34,256 bases of DNA, taken from positions 1 to 34,256 of the forward strand of contig SUWC01000030.1 in assembly GCA_015061665.1 (NCBI GenBank), given 5' to 3'. Source of the stretch: Lentisphaerota bacterium. Its GTDB lineage: Bacteria; Verrucomicrobiota; Kiritimatiellia; RFP12; UBA1067. Each line of letters starts with the position of its first letter. The stretch's first letter is position 1. Under the pieces are notes generated by a model. It saw only the letters and a list, made by a program, of their open reading frames with translations. It searched no databases and had not been told where the DNA came from. The translations under genes were made by a program, and so were the position numbers. Below are positions 1 through 8,035 of the stretch, one piece after another.

Positions 1-925
1 CGTTGAACGATCCCGCAAGCACCGCCAGCGACGCATGCGCCTCTGGATTTAGAGTCATCAGTATCGTCCTGGGAAGTGCGTTCATCTTCTCCAGCGCGTT
101 CAGGAACGCTGCTATCGCCGCAGGGTCGACCGATGCGCGCATTCCGGCGAATCCTCCCGCAGGCCCCGCCGCCGCACGAAGGCGTGAAGACGTCTCACGC
201 AGAGCGCCGAGGTGCAGCAGCATAGTCCAGCCGTGTGCCGCGGCATACGCCGCAACATTTAAAAGTTGAGAGTTGTGGGTTGAGAGTTTGGCGACATCGT
301 CGACAGAAATATCGACTACGCGGCATCCGGCCGACTTAAGCTTCTCAAGCGTCGCTAAACCTATCGCATCATCTACGTTCATGCGAAGAGAGGGGGCGAT
401 TCGAGGAGAAGACTTCGGACTTAGGACTTCTGACTTCGAATTGGATCCTGCTTCCCGCGCATTCTGAAGTCTGGCGTCCGAAGTCAGAAGTCCTTCCAGT
501 TCCCCCACTCCCACGCACGGGCTCAAATACTCTACGCCAAACTTCTTCAACATCTTCGACGGTGTCCATTCGGCAAGCGAGACGTTCTCTACGCTCTTCC
601 ACCATTTCTCGGACGCAGAGGAACCCGTTCCCCGCAGGAACGCGAGTTCCTGCCGCGCCCATGCGAAAAGCGGATTGCCAACGAGCTTGGGCAGCGTCCT
701 CGTCCATGCAGCCCACTTCACCCCTTCGCTCGCATCGCCGGTAATCACGTGCTCTGGCTCGCCACAGATCCTCATCGCGCGATGCTTGTATGGATCGGCT
801 TTCACCCAGACTTCGTAGAGCGAGCCGAGCGGCTTGTCCTCCGCGAGTGCTGACAAGTCGAGGTGATTGTGCCAGTCGACTATCGGCAAATCCTTCACCC
901 AGGAGTATAGAACATTAAAGTTCAC
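1..925 (-). CDS. uxaC: Glucuronate (uronate) isomerase, 3' end beyond the window
   Basis: This enzyme isomerises D-glucuronate to fructuronate (or galacturonate to tagaturonate), the first cytoplasmic step of uronate catabolism. About 308 N-terminal residues are visible; the family is usually about 470. Recognisable stretches are VDWHNHL (metal-binding histidines near residues 19 and 21), KADPYKHRAMR, ITGDAS, MLLHLGALR and PRTILMTLNPEAHASL. The GTG start at 925 is chosen because AGGAGG lies 9 nt upstream; it overlaps the symporter's end by 11 bp, so the two are co-transcribed. The N-terminus is shorter than usual by about 20 residues. Two segments (roughly residues 144-174 and 210-222) are encoded by short dispersed-type repeats rather than normal family sequence, and the usual TTDDP region is replaced by SPCVGVGELEG. 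Family assignment is strong; whether the enzyme is active is less sure. Confidence 0.88.
   Translation of the reverse strand, partial: MNFNVLYSWVKDLPIVDWHNHLDLSALAEDKPLGSLYEVWVKADPYKHRAMRICGEPEHVITGDASEGVKWAAWTRTLPKLVGNPLFAWARQELAFLRGTGSSASEKWWKSVENVSLAEWTPSKMLKKFGVEYLSPCVGVGELEGLLTSDARLQNAREAGSNSKSEVLSPKSSPRIAPSLRMNVDDAIGLATLEKLKSAGCRVVDISVDDVAKLSTHNSQLLNVAAYAAAHGWTMLLHLGALRETSSRLRAAAGPAGGFAGMRASVDPAAIAAFLNALEKMNALPRTILMTLNPEAHASLAVLAGSFN
259..287. repeat. Short heptad-type repeat inside uxaC
   Basis: The motif TTGAGAGTT appears twice, separated by GTGGG, within AT-richer sequence than its surroundings. It is read in frame by uxaC as a piece resembling LSTHNSQLLN. It looks like an inserted dispersed repeat, but only one window is available to judge. 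Confidence 0.5.
411..493. repeat. Inverted short-repeat element inside uxaC
   Basis: A perfect 15-bp inverted pair, GGACTTCTGACTTCG at 424-438 and CGAAGTCAGAAGTCC at 479-493, is extended outward by GACTTCGGAC (411-420) against GTCCGAAGTC (476-485). The element is built from variants of ACTTCNGACTTAGG. It keeps the uxaC frame open and encodes a serine/lysine-rich insertion (around SNSKSEVLSPKSS). It probably belongs to a dispersed repeat family; further copies would have to be found elsewhere in the genome. Confidence 0.7.
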
Positions 926-2357
926 TGAAGAGCGCCTCCTTCGACTCTGCCTCTCGTTTAGAAGTTCCCAATAGCGCGCCACCAAAGAAACCGGCGAAGC
1001 AGACTCCTATCTGAATCAAGGTGCCGGTCTCCCACGAAAGGCCGCCAAAACACGTTTTCTGCACTACTCCAGTCGCAACGCCAAACGCAAGACATAGATA
1101 GGCACCCTTTGCGTTCGGTCGCTTCCAGAGGATTCCAAACACTGTCGGTATGACAATCGGAACGCCGAAAAGCGCCATCAGGAGCTTGTTCGCCTCAAAC
1201 GCGCCGCCAAGATGGGAAACGTAGAGTGCGCCAAACGCGATGAGCGAAGCGACGAGGATTGTTCCGAGGCGTGCCACGACCAGCAACTCTCGCTCCGAGG
1301 CGTTCTTGCGGAATATGCGGCGATAGATGTCCGTGGCGAGGACGCTTGAGGTCACGTTGAACTCCGCCGCGAGCGTGGAAAGCGAGGCCGCAAGCATAGC
1401 TGCGACCATCAAGCCCAGCATCCCGTGCGGCAGGAGCCGTGTACACATTTCGATGTAGCAGCGTTCGTGCATTTCAGGTGGAAGATCCGGCAGATACACG
1501 CGGGCGGCGACGGCAGGCAGCACGGCAAGAATCGGAAACACAAAGAATATCGCAGAAGAAAAAATGCCCATTTTCACCGCGTCCCGCTCGTTAGGCACGG
1601 AAGAAAGACGCTGTACAAACGACCATGAACCATTGTACTTGATGAAGACGATAAGATAGTAGGTCGCAAGGAAGTAGAACGTGCCGCGATGTCCGCCAAA
1701 AAGAGAGAAATGCTCCGGGACGGCGCGGTAGAGCGCACCCAGTCCGCCTACGGCATTGAGCGAGAGAGGAAGAACCGTCAGCGCAACCACGATGAGGACG
1801 GCACATTGGATGATGTCCGTCACAAGCACGCTCCATATTCCGCCCATAACGGTATAGACGAGAACAACCGCCGCGCCAAGGGCAATTCCCGTCGAAAGTG
1901 AAACACCGAGGAACTGCGATGCGATTATGCCAAGCGTGTACAGGCGCACGGCATTGTCGATGATGCGGAACACGACACCGCTCCAGGAAAGCACCTGGCG
2001 CACGCCTGAACCATACCGACGCTCGAGGTATTCAACAGGAGTCGCAAGATTCGCCCTCTGCCAACGACGGGCGAAGACGAACGTTCCAATGAGTATTGCG
2101 AACGCCGTTGACCAGAATACCGTGAGCCCCACAAGACCGTCCTCGTAGCCGATCTGCGCGTATGCGATGAATACAAAGCAGCTGATCATCGCCATGTAGG
2201 AGCTAATCGCGCCCATCCACCACGGGACCTTCTTGCCGCCAGCGAAAAAGTCGCCCGCGTTCTTGACTTTCTTTCCCATGACAAGGCCAACGCCGATAAG
2301 CAGCAAGGCGTAAACGCCAAGCACGGCGATATCTAAAGTCGTCAATGGAATATTCAT
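915..2357 (-). CDS. Sodium:solute symporter (SSS family), probable uronate/sugar importer
   Basis: A polytopic inner-membrane transporter of about 480 residues, the usual SSS length. The first helix starts DIAVLGVYALLLIGVGLVMG and is followed by the typical DFFAGGKKVPWWMGAISSYMAMISCFVF segment. About 12-13 hydrophobic helices follow, including the LAASLSTLAAEFNVTSSVLATDIY region that is typical of the sodium-binding part of the family. It is likely a sodium-coupled importer of a uronate, inferred from its operon with uxaC (11-bp overlap). The ATG at 2357 is used; a GTG at 2363, 6 nt after the -10 box, would give a leaderless mRNA and is equally plausible. A longer upstream reading (to 2414) would run through the promoter and is not believed. 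Substrate is inferred only from context. Confidence 0.88.
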   Translation of the reverse strand: MNIPLTTLDIAVLGVYALLLIGVGLVMGKKVKNAGDFFAGGKKVPWWMGAISSYMAMISCFVFIAYAQIGYEDGLVGLTVFWSTAFAILIGTFVFARRWQRANLATPVEYLERRYGSGVRQVLSWSGVVFRIIDNAVRLYTLGIIASQFLGVSLSTGIALGAAVVLVYTVMGGIWSVLVTDIIQCAVLIVVALTVLPLSLNAVGGLGALYRAVPEHFSLFGGHRGTFYFLATYYLIVFIKYNGSWSFVQRLSSVPNERDAVKMGIFSSAIFFVFPILAVLPAVAARVYLPDLPPEMHERCYIEMCTRLLPHGMLGLMVAAMLAASLSTLAAEFNVTSSVLATDIYRRIFRKNASERELLVVARLGTILVASLIAFGALYVSHLGGAFEANKLLMALFGVPIVIPTVFGILWKRPNAKGAYLCLAFGVATGVVQKTCFGGLSWETGTLIQIGVCFAGFFGGALLGTSKREAESKEALFSEL

Positions 2358-2369
2358 GTTCACGCAAAC

Positions 2370-2434
2370 AGTATACCAAAGTTCACTCGAGGATAGCATC
2401 CCTTTGAGGAACACTATTGCATCCCGTTAAGGAA
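2370..2434 (-). promoter_or_regulatory. Promoter and direct-repeat operator of the symporter-uxaC operon
   Basis: The -10 box reads TATACT on the minus strand (2370-2375). Upstream lie two 16-nt direct repeats, GCATCCCTTTGAGGAA (2396-2411) and GCATCCCGTTAAGGAA (2419-2434), 14 of 16 identical and offset by 23 bp, about two helical turns. This is the classic layout for an AraC/XylR-type dimer. The distal repeat overlaps the -35 of the divergent regulator gene, which would allow autoregulation. Confidence 0.75.
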
Positions 2435-2446
2435 AGATGATATAAT
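2417..2446 (+). promoter_or_regulatory. Promoter of the first XylR-type regulator
   Basis: TTGCAT (2417-2422), an 18-bp spacer and a perfect TATAAT (2441-2446). Only 7 nt separate the -10 box from the ATG at 2454, so the transcript is probably leaderless. The -35 lies across the distal operator repeat. Confidence 0.75.
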
Positions 2447-2453
2447 GCAGTCA

Positions 2454-3620
2454 ATGGCTACGATACTATACTTTCAACCTGCGGCAAAGACCTTCGCGCC
2501 CGAAAAGCTCGCTGGTGTGCGCGACATCATCGAGAAACGGCACCATCGCGTGCAGACAATCGAGGAAAAACCGACTTCGCGGCTCGTAAATGAGCTTTGG
2601 GCGCTTTGGAACCCGCTTGGCGCGATAATAGACTGCGGCGGCGAATACAACGACATAGACACCGGCATTTTCGGCTCGCATCCGGTAGTCTTCATCGGGC
2701 ACAATCCAGACACTCTCCCGAAATCGTGCCTGCTCGTGAGCAACGACCAGTGCGAGACTGCGCGAGCGGCGGCACGGGAACTGCTGGCCACCGACTACAA
2801 GAACTTCGCATTCGTGCACAACGCCGAGTGCAAGAAGTGGAGTAAACTCCGCGAGCGCGGCTTTTCCGATGCACTCGCGAGCAACGGCAGACGATGCGCC
2901 GTGTTCCGTCCGCCCGCCGCTCAAAGCGGCAGTGTCGAATGGATGAAGGAACTGCGACACTTTCTCGCGACCTTAAAGAAACCCTGCGCAGTCTTCGCGG
3001 CCAACGACAAGACGGCCGAGGGCGTCATCTCTGCAGCAACCTTAGAGGGCTTCAGTTTGCCAGGCGACATCGCTGTCATGGGCGTAGACAACTATGAACC
3101 GATCTGCGAACACATAACGCCACGGCTTACCAGCATAGAGCCGGACTTCAGACGCGGTGGACGTCTCGCCGCGACCATGCTTCTCGGGCTAGCAATGTCC
3201 AAGGGAAAATGGCGCGGCGGCCGCATCCAGACCTTCGGACCGCTCAGAGTAGTCCGACGTGAGTCGACTCACGTCCTTGTCGTGCCAGACAAAGCGGTGT
3301 CAGATGCGCTGGACCTCATTCGACGCGAGGCCTGCAACGGCCTTCAGGCCGTCCGTGTCGCAAGGCTCTTCCCCTGTTCGCGCCGCCAGGCCGACAACCG
3401 CTTTCGCAGGGCGACTGGACGATCGATTCTGGAAGAAATCCACGCCGTACAGCTTGAGCGTGCAAAAGAACTTCTACGCGACACGTCCATCCAGCTGAAG
3501 GCGATTTCCGACTTCTGCGGTTTCACCAATCCCAACTCGCTTAGAAAGTTTTTCCTCAAGGAAACCGGAATGACCATGACCGCATGGCGCGACTCATTTG
3601 CACACACCGAGACATCCTGA
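2454..3620 (+). CDS. XylR-type transcription regulator (LacI-like sensor plus AraC HTH)
   Basis: A 388-residue cytoplasmic regulator. The first ~270 residues form a periplasmic-binding-protein-like sugar sensor, with the LacI-type signatures AVFAANDKTAEGV, GDIAVMGVDNYEPICEH and LTSIEPDFRRGGRLAA. The last ~100 residues are a double helix-turn-helix AraC domain (LDLIRREACNGLQAVRVARLF, then ISDFCGFTNPNSLRKFF and TGMTMTAWR). This order matches E. coli XylR. An upstream ATG at 2445 lies inside the TATAAT box, so the ATG at 2454 is used. The gene is divergent from the symporter-uxaC operon and probably activates it in response to a uronate or related sugar, by binding the 23-bp-spaced repeats; ligand and role are inferred. 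Confidence 0.88.
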   Translation: MATILYFQPAAKTFAPEKLAGVRDIIEKRHHRVQTIEEKPTSRLVNELWALWNPLGAIIDCGGEYNDIDTGIFGSHPVVFIGHNPDTLPKSCLLVSNDQCETARAAARELLATDYKNFAFVHNAECKKWSKLRERGFSDALASNGRRCAVFRPPAAQSGSVEWMKELRHFLATLKKPCAVFAANDKTAEGVISAATLEGFSLPGDIAVMGVDNYEPICEHITPRLTSIEPDFRRGGRLAATMLLGLAMSKGKWRGGRIQTFGPLRVVRRESTHVLVVPDKAVSDALDLIRREACNGLQAVRVARLFPCSRRQADNRFRRATGRSILEEIHAVQLERAKELLRDTSIQLKAISDFCGFTNPNSLRKFFLKETGMTMTAWRDSFAHTETS

Positions 3621-3713
3621 AGATTAACCTCGACAAAACACCTCTAAAACTCTTCATATCAGAAATCATCTTAACCTAAACAAAGCCAGGCACGACGGTT
3701 CTACAAAGTAAGG

Positions 3714-3748
3714 ACACCGGAGCCTGGCACAATGCCAGGCTCCGGTGT
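3714..3748. terminator. Long perfect hairpin between convergent genes
   Basis: A 16-bp perfect stem (ACACCGGAGCCTGGCA against TGCCAGGCTCCGGTGT) with a CAA loop lies between the ends of the regulator (+) and fucU (-). It probably ends both transcripts, but neither side has a strong T-run, so intrinsic termination is not certain. The rest of 3621-3759 shows no gene. Confidence 0.6.
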
Positions 3749-3759
3749 TGGATGCAAAC

Positions 3760-4182
3760 TCAGGCCAGAACAGGCGTGACGCCCTTCTTGAGGATGACGT
3801 TGCCGTACTTGGCCGTCTGTCCCGTGATGACGACAGCGTAGGCCTTCTTCGCCCTCTCGTAGAAGGCGAAGCGCTCCTCGCGCTGGATCGTGCCGTCGTA
3901 GCCAAGCGCCTTGCGGTACGCAGCCTCGACAGCGGGATCAAGCGAATCGCCTGGCACGGCCTCCATCATAACGACGGGCGTCGCGTAGGCGTCGAGCTCG
4001 AAGAGCGGGATCACCCCCGCGAGAAGCGCCTCGGCGGAAACGCCGTCGGCGCGTATGACGCGGGAATTGAACGTATGGGCTGGGAAATGGGCGTCCGAGA
4101 AGACAATTTCGTCCCCATGGCCCATCTCCGCAAGCGTCTTGAGAAGATCCGGCGAAACTACCGGCGATATTCCCTTTAGCAT
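3760..4182 (-). CDS. fucU: L-fucose mutarotase (RbsD/FucU family)
   Basis: A 140-residue protein, the usual FucU length, that interconverts alpha and beta anomers of L-fucose to feed the isomerase. The opening [35 protein letters not shown] carries the catalytic histidine (His22) and the conserved GHGD and DAHFPA motifs; [24 protein letters not shown] and [13 protein letters not shown] complete the family pattern. The start follows a GGAAGGA ribosome site. It sits 18 bp after fucI and is surely co-transcribed. A ribose pyranase (RbsD) role is the alternative, but the fucI partner argues for fucose. Confidence 0.93.
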   Translation of the reverse strand: MLKGISPVVSPDLLKTLAEMGHGDEIVFSDAHFPAHTFNSRVIRADGVSAEALLAGVIPLFELDAYATPVVMMEAVPGDSLDPAVEAAYRKALGYDGTIQREERFAFYERAKKAYAVVITGQTAKYGNVILKKGVTPVLA

Positions 4183-4200
4183 TTCGAACGATTCCTTCCC

Positions 4201-6000
4201 TTAGTTGGTGCCGTAGAGCGGACCGAAGTTCTTGCACGCGCGGTAGTCCGCGCCGGTCGGGTCGTCCGATGCGCCGAAGAGTCCCCAGCAGTGCGGCTGA
4301 AAGACCTGCTCCTCCGGAACGTTGTGCATCGCGACGGGGATGCGGAGCATCGAGGCGAGCGTAATGAGGTCCGCGCCGATGTGTCCGTACGCAATCGCGC
4401 CGTGGTTCGCGGCCCATGCGTTCATCACGGAGTAGACGTCCTTGAAGAAGCCCTTGCCCGTGAGGCGCGGCGTGAACCATGTGCACGGCCACTCGGGGTT
4501 CGTGCGCTCCATCAGCGTCTTCTGCTGCTTCGCGTCGAGCTCGACGGACCAGCCCTCTGCGATCTGCATGACGGGGCCCTGTCCCTTCACGATGGAGATG
4601 CGGATCATCGTGAGCGGCATGCCCTTCGGCGTGAGGAACGAGCTGGAGAAGCCGCCGCCGCGGAAGTACTCGACTCCGGCGGGGACCCACTTCGTCGCCT
4701 TGAGCGTGGCGTCGATGTCCTTCTGCGTGACGTCCCACCAGTTCTTGAACACGCTCTTGCCCTTCTCCTTCATCTCGCCCGCGGCGTCAAGGCAGCAGGA
4801 GCCCGAGTTGAGGAGGTGGATGATGCCCGCCTTCGCGTCCTTCGGAAGCCCCTTGCCGGTCGCGCGCTTGACGGCCGAGTCGCTCCAGTAGGTACGGACG
4901 TCGGCGAACATCGAGGCCTTGTTGGTGAGGAGCCACATGAAGAGCATGCAGATTCCGTTGAGCGAGTCGTTCTCCGTCGCGAGGATCTGCGGCATCTTCT
5001 TGCCGTTCCAGTCGAACGACGTGTTGCACATCACCTCGGCGACATCTCCGTTCGGCCAGTGGTCGGTCCACTGGCGCTGCCCCTGGAAGCCGCCAGCGAT
5101 CGCGTTGCGTCCGACAGCCTCCTCTCCAAAGCCCATCTCCTTGAGCTTGGGGTTGCCGGCCATCATGTCGCGGACGATTATCGCCATCTTCGCGATGAAC
5201 TCCCAGTCCTTGTCCTTCGCCTCGCGCGACTTCTGGATCTTGGGCGGGTTGTAGTCCTTGCCTTCCTTGAGGTTCTTCCTCATCCACGCGAGCGCCTTCT
5301 CGTACTCGTCCTTGTCGTAGATGCCCTCCTCGATGCGGCGGAGAATCTCGCACTCGTCCATGTTCTCGGGCGCGATGCCGAGGTAGTCCTGCATGAAGTC
5401 GACGTCGACGAACGAGCCGGCGATGCCCATCGCGCTCGAGCCGATCGAGAGGTAGCTCTTGCCCTTCATCATGGCGACGGCGAGGCCGGCCTTCGCGAAG
5501 CGGAGGATCTTCTCGGCGACGTCATCGGGGATCTTGTCGGACTCGTCGCGGTTCTGCACCTCGTGCCCGTAGATGCCGTACGCAGGCATTCCGCGCTGCG
5601 CGTAGCCCGCGAGCATGCATGCGAGATAGACCGCGCCGGGGCGCTCCGTTCCGTTGAAGCCCCAGACGGCCTTCGGGATCTGGGGGTCGAGGTCCATCGT
5701 CTCGGTGCCGTAGCACCAGCAGGGCGTGACGGAAAGCGAGACGCCGACGTTGTTCGCGGCGAACTTGTTCGCGCACTGCGCGGCCTCGAACCTGCCGCCA
5801 ATAGTCGTGTCGGCGATGACGCATTCAACAGGCGTACCGTCGGGATACCTGAGGTTGTCGGAGATCAGCTTCGCGGCGGCCTGCGCCATCGCCATCGTCT
5901 GGTCCTCGAGCGACTCGCGGACTCCGCGGCGGCGTCCGTCGATGATCGGGCGAATGCCCACCTTGGGGAACGGGTTGTGCGTGAATACTGTCTGGTTCAT
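4201..6000 (-). CDS. fucI: L-fucose isomerase
   Basis: A cytoplasmic ketol isomerase of 599 residues (E. coli FucI has 591) converting L-fucose to L-fuculose; family members also take D-arabinose. It is similar to FucI throughout: [66 protein letters not shown] and ATENDSLNG. Expected Mn ligands are Glu343 (in ATENDSLN) and Asp367 (in FADVRTYW); the third ligand is probably His533. The start at 6000 fits the family N-terminus and has AAAGGA upstream. A longer reading to 6312 would translate the REP repeats and the promoter, so it is rejected. No fuculokinase or fuculose-phosphate aldolase is in the window. Confidence 0.96.
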   Translation of the reverse strand: MNQTVFTHNPFPKVGIRPIIDGRRRGVRESLEDQTMAMAQAAAKLISDNLRYPDGTPVECVIADTTIGGRFEAAQCANKFAANNVGVSLSVTPCWCYGTETMDLDPQIPKAVWGFNGTERPGAVYLACMLAGYAQRGMPAYGIYGHEVQNRDESDKIPDDVAEKILRFAKAGLAVAMMKGKSYLSIGSSAMGIAGSFVDVDFMQDYLGIAPENMDECEILRRIEEGIYDKDEYEKALAWMRKNLKEGKDYNPPKIQKSREAKDKDWEFIAKMAIIVRDMMAGNPKLKEMGFGEEAVGRNAIAGGFQGQRQWTDHWPNGDVAEVMCNTSFDWNGKKMPQILATENDSLNGICMLFMWLLTNKASMFADVRTYWSDSAVKRATGKGLPKDAKAGIIHLLNSGSCCLDAAGEMKEKGKSVFKNWWDVTQKDIDATLKATKWVPAGVEYFRGGGFSSSFLTPKGMPLTMIRISIVKGQGPVMQIAEGWSVELDAKQQKTLMERTNPEWPCTWFTPRLTGKGFFKDVYSVMNAWAANHGAIAYGHIGADLITLASMLRIPVAMHNVPEEQVFQPHCWGLFGASDDPTGADYRACKNFGPLYGTN

Positions 6001-6040
6001 TTCGGGGTCCTTTCGTTGCATTAAGCTTTCACTTGCAAGC

Positions 6041-6104
6041 ATTATACCACAAGGGCAACGGCAATTCCTGCTTTTTCGTCCAGAAATTATCTGCTTTTTC
6101 GTCC
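6041..6104 (-). promoter_or_regulatory. fucI promoter with tandem direct-repeat operator
   Basis: The minus-strand -10 box is TATAAT (6041-6046). Two identical 14-nt repeats, read on the minus strand as GGACGAAAAAGCAG, lie at 6068-6081 and 6091-6104, offset by 23 bp; the proximal one abuts the -35 position. The same array lies at the same distance from the -10 box of the hydrolase at 7109-7996. It is a likely AraC/XylR-type activator site, plausibly for the regulator at 8229-9407. Confidence 0.75.
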
Positions 6105-6115
6105 GAAACTTGTTT

Positions 6116-6320
6116 GGCACGGCGAGACGGTGCACCTCCGGAGGTGGAGCTTCCAGCTCCGCCCTCCCACTCGTGGCGCACCGAGACGGTGCACCTCCGG
6201 AGGTGGAGCTTCCAGCTCCGCCGCACCCACTCATGGCGCACCGAGACGGTGCACCTCCGGAGGTGGAGCTTCCAGCTCCGCCACCCCACCCCCACGTGGC
6301 GCGGCGAGACACCGCACCTC
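6116..6320. repeat. REP-like palindromic repeat cluster A
   Basis: Three full units of about 60 bp and one decayed unit stand in tandem. Each has a first hairpin (for example GCACCG-AGA-CGGTGC at 6178-6192), the palindrome CACCTCCGGAGGTG, and a second hairpin GGAGCT-TCC-AGCTCC, followed by CCCACTCAT-like sequence. Together with the operator and leader of fucI it fills the gene-free stretch 6001-6327. It lies just downstream of the RAYT gene. Confidence 0.88.
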
Positions 6321-6327
6321 CTTGCCG

Positions 6328-6954
6328 CTACACAACGAGCAAGTCTTCAAAACCCTTCTTTATGTACACCGGCACATCTGACCCGCCAGGGTTGCGCGCG
6401 ATATATCGCGCGACACGCGCGAAATGAACCGCATCGCGCACAAGGCGATCCCAGCTCTCGTGCTGCCAAAGCTGTCCATCCTTATTCGACCGCCTGTTGA
6501 TCTCCTTCGCCGTAAAGCTCTTCCAGGAGTGGAGAATCGCCGACATCTCATGGCCATGTAAAGGACGAAACAGCACATGCACATGGTTACCCATGACGAC
6601 AAACGCGTAGACATCATATCGCGCCCCGTCAAAATGGAGGATGGCATTCCACACAATCTCGCGATTCTCCTTTTCGCCAAGGATACACGATCCGAATCCA
6701 GCATCCAGCCACTTGTCTAAACGCGCACCGAACTCGCGCCCATACTCCTCCGCCTCTGCGTCCGTCCAGGGGCGAGGATGCGCTTCAAGCCACACTTTGC
6801 GATCATCCTCCCATTGCGCGAGCTTCTCGGCAGGGAGCGAGTCGGCAAGACGAAAAGTAACAAAGACGCAAGTCTCCTCCTGTTTCCAATGGGGAAGGTG
6901 GTGCAAAGACTTGTCGATTGCGCCAGACGGCGAAAGAAAACGTGGGTATTCCAT
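6328..6954 (-). CDS. REP-associated tyrosine transposase (RAYT, Y1 family)
   Basis: A 208-residue HUH-type single-strand DNA nuclease relative. The fold signatures are CVFVTFRLADSLP near residue 29, YDVYAFVVMGNHVHVLFRPL with the HxH metal pair (His124, His126), and ESWDRLVRDAVHFARVARYIARNP with the candidate catalytic tyrosine Tyr184. RAYTs are thought to mobilise REP palindromes, and this one is bracketed by REP-like clusters on both sides, as is typical. The frame appears intact. The start is 6 nt after a TATAAT box with no ribosome site, so a leaderless mRNA is likely. It is unrelated in role to the sugar genes around it. Confidence 0.9.
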   Translation of the reverse strand: MEYPRFLSPSGAIDKSLHHLPHWKQEETCVFVTFRLADSLPAEKLAQWEDDRKVWLEAHPRPWTDAEAEEYGREFGARLDKWLDAGFGSCILGEKENREIVWNAILHFDGARYDVYAFVVMGNHVHVLFRPLHGHEMSAILHSWKSFTAKEINRRSNKDGQLWQHESWDRLVRDAVHFARVARYIARNPGGSDVPVYIKKGFEDLLVV

Positions 6955-6960
6955 GAGTCA

Positions 6961-6966
6961 ATTATA
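6961..6966 (-). promoter_or_regulatory. -10 box of the RAYT gene
   Basis: A perfect TATAAT on the minus strand, 6 nt before the ATG at 6954. No good -35 is seen at 16-18 bp; a TTGACG lies too close. Confidence 0.5.
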
Positions 6967-6995
6967 GCATAAGCGTCAAGCCGCCCAAGTATACG

Positions 6996-7106
6996 CTTCC
7001 AGCTCCGCCCTTCCTCGTGGCGCGGCGGGACGCCGCACCTCCGGAGGTGGAGCTTCCAGCTCCGCCGCCCCCACTCATGGCGCACCGAGACGGTGCACCT
7101 CCGGAA
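6996..7106. repeat. REP-like palindromic repeat cluster B
   Basis: One partial unit (6996-7018), one full unit and one truncated unit. The full unit has the variant hairpin GCGGCG-GGA-CGCCGC (7022-7036); the next carries GCACCG-AGA-CGGTGC (7082-7096). The last unit stops at TCCGGAA, which pairs with TTCCGGA at 7113-7119 inside the end of the hydrolase gene. Confidence 0.87.
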
Positions 7107-7108
7107 TT

Positions 7109-7996
7109 TTACTTCCGGACGTCAAAGAAGGAGACGATGCTGGACGTCTTGTCGGGATCCTCGCCATGCGGATGGTGGCCGTAGAGAGCGCGGCGGCGGA
7201 TGTCGATCTTGCCGCCTGCCGCCTTGAATCTTTCGGCGAACAGTTCGCAGTTGCTGGCCGGTGGCACGGTCGCGTCCTGTCCGCCATACAGAAGCAGAAT
7301 CGGGATGCCCGCCTTTGCAATCTGATCGGCCATGTTAACCGGCATCCTGGGATCGGCGGACCAGTCGCCGCCCGCGGGCGGCATCGTCGCCCAGGGCCCG
7401 ATTTGCGCGGCATTCTCGGTCGGCGTGCCGCCGACCTTGGCGAAGCCATCGAAGTTCATAAGCGGCGCGTCTAGGTAAATCTTTCCGACGCACTCGGGGA
7501 ACGCGGCGGCGTAGCGCGTCGAGAAGAATCCACCCCAGCTCATCCCCACGAGGTTCGCCTTTTGCGCGAAGCCGAGTTCCTCTGCAAGGAACTTCTGGAA
7601 CGCGCGGCTTACGCGAAGCCCCTCTTCGTCCATGCGGTGACGGAACGTGTCGATTGTCACATGGTGCCAGCCTTTCGCGAGAAGGTCGAGGACACCCGTC
7701 CTGTCCACGTACGCCTCGGCCCACTGCATCGTCCATGTCCAGGGCAGTCCCGCGGCAGGCTCGCACTTAGGCGACACCACCCAGGCCTCGTGCCCCTCGA
7801 AGTCGAACACTGTCCGCTTGTAGCCATACCATGTGTCGCTGCGAAGCACCTTCTTCGTTGCGGAGATGCGCGCGGCCAGCGCGGGGCCCGGTTTCGGAAC
7901 CGCGCCGGAAGAACTGACGGAAAGCGCCGACGCGGAATGCGACGCCGATAAAAGCGCCGCCGCCACGACCACTAAGAGCTTTTTTCGAATTGTCAT
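7109..7996 (-). CDS. Secreted alpha/beta hydrolase, probable carbohydrate esterase
   Basis: A 295-residue protein with a signal peptide (MTIRKKLLVVVAAALLSASHSASA), so it acts in the periplasm or outside. The nucleophile elbow is GMSWGG (Ser153); GGQDATVPP supplies the likely acid and YGHHPHG the likely histidine. WVVSPKCEPAAGLPWTW is seen in sugar-related hydrolases of this kind. The start at 7996 is chosen for the signal peptide and a GGAAGGGG site upstream; earlier in-frame codons run into the promoter. Its promoter shares the fucI operator, so it may act on fucosylated or acetylated glycans (inference). Substrate unknown. Confidence 0.8.
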   Translation of the reverse strand: MTIRKKLLVVVAAALLSASHSASALSVSSSGAVPKPGPALAARISATKKVLRSDTWYGYKRTVFDFEGHEAWVVSPKCEPAAGLPWTWTMQWAEAYVDRTGVLDLLAKGWHHVTIDTFRHRMDEEGLRVSRAFQKFLAEELGFAQKANLVGMSWGGFFSTRYAAAFPECVGKIYLDAPLMNFDGFAKVGGTPTENAAQIGPWATMPPAGGDWSADPRMPVNMADQIAKAGIPILLLYGGQDATVPPASNCELFAERFKAAGGKIDIRRRALYGHHPHGEDPDKTSSIVSFFDVRK

Positions 7997-8035
7997 AAGC
8001 TTGCCCCTTCCGATCATGCAGAACATTCTGACGTG

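Noticed and set aside
369-716. 115-codon open frame on the minus strand
   Set aside because: It is out of frame with uxaC, which reads through the whole region with family-conserved sequence.
4291-6024. 577-codon open frame on the plus strand opposite fucI
   Set aside because: It is antisense to a clearly recognisable fucI, has arginine/leucine/valine-rich low-quality sequence and resembles no family; it is a by-product of high-GC codon use.
6121-6310. Possible CRISPR array (three ~60-bp repeats)
   Set aside because: There are no unique spacers of constant length; the whole unit repeats, it is palindromic and sits beside a RAYT, and other copies are dispersed.
6001-6312. N-terminal extension of fucI (repeated [14 protein letters not shown]-like peptide)
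   Set aside because: It is translation of the REP units and crosses the promoter and operator; the family N-terminus begins just after the ATG at 6000.
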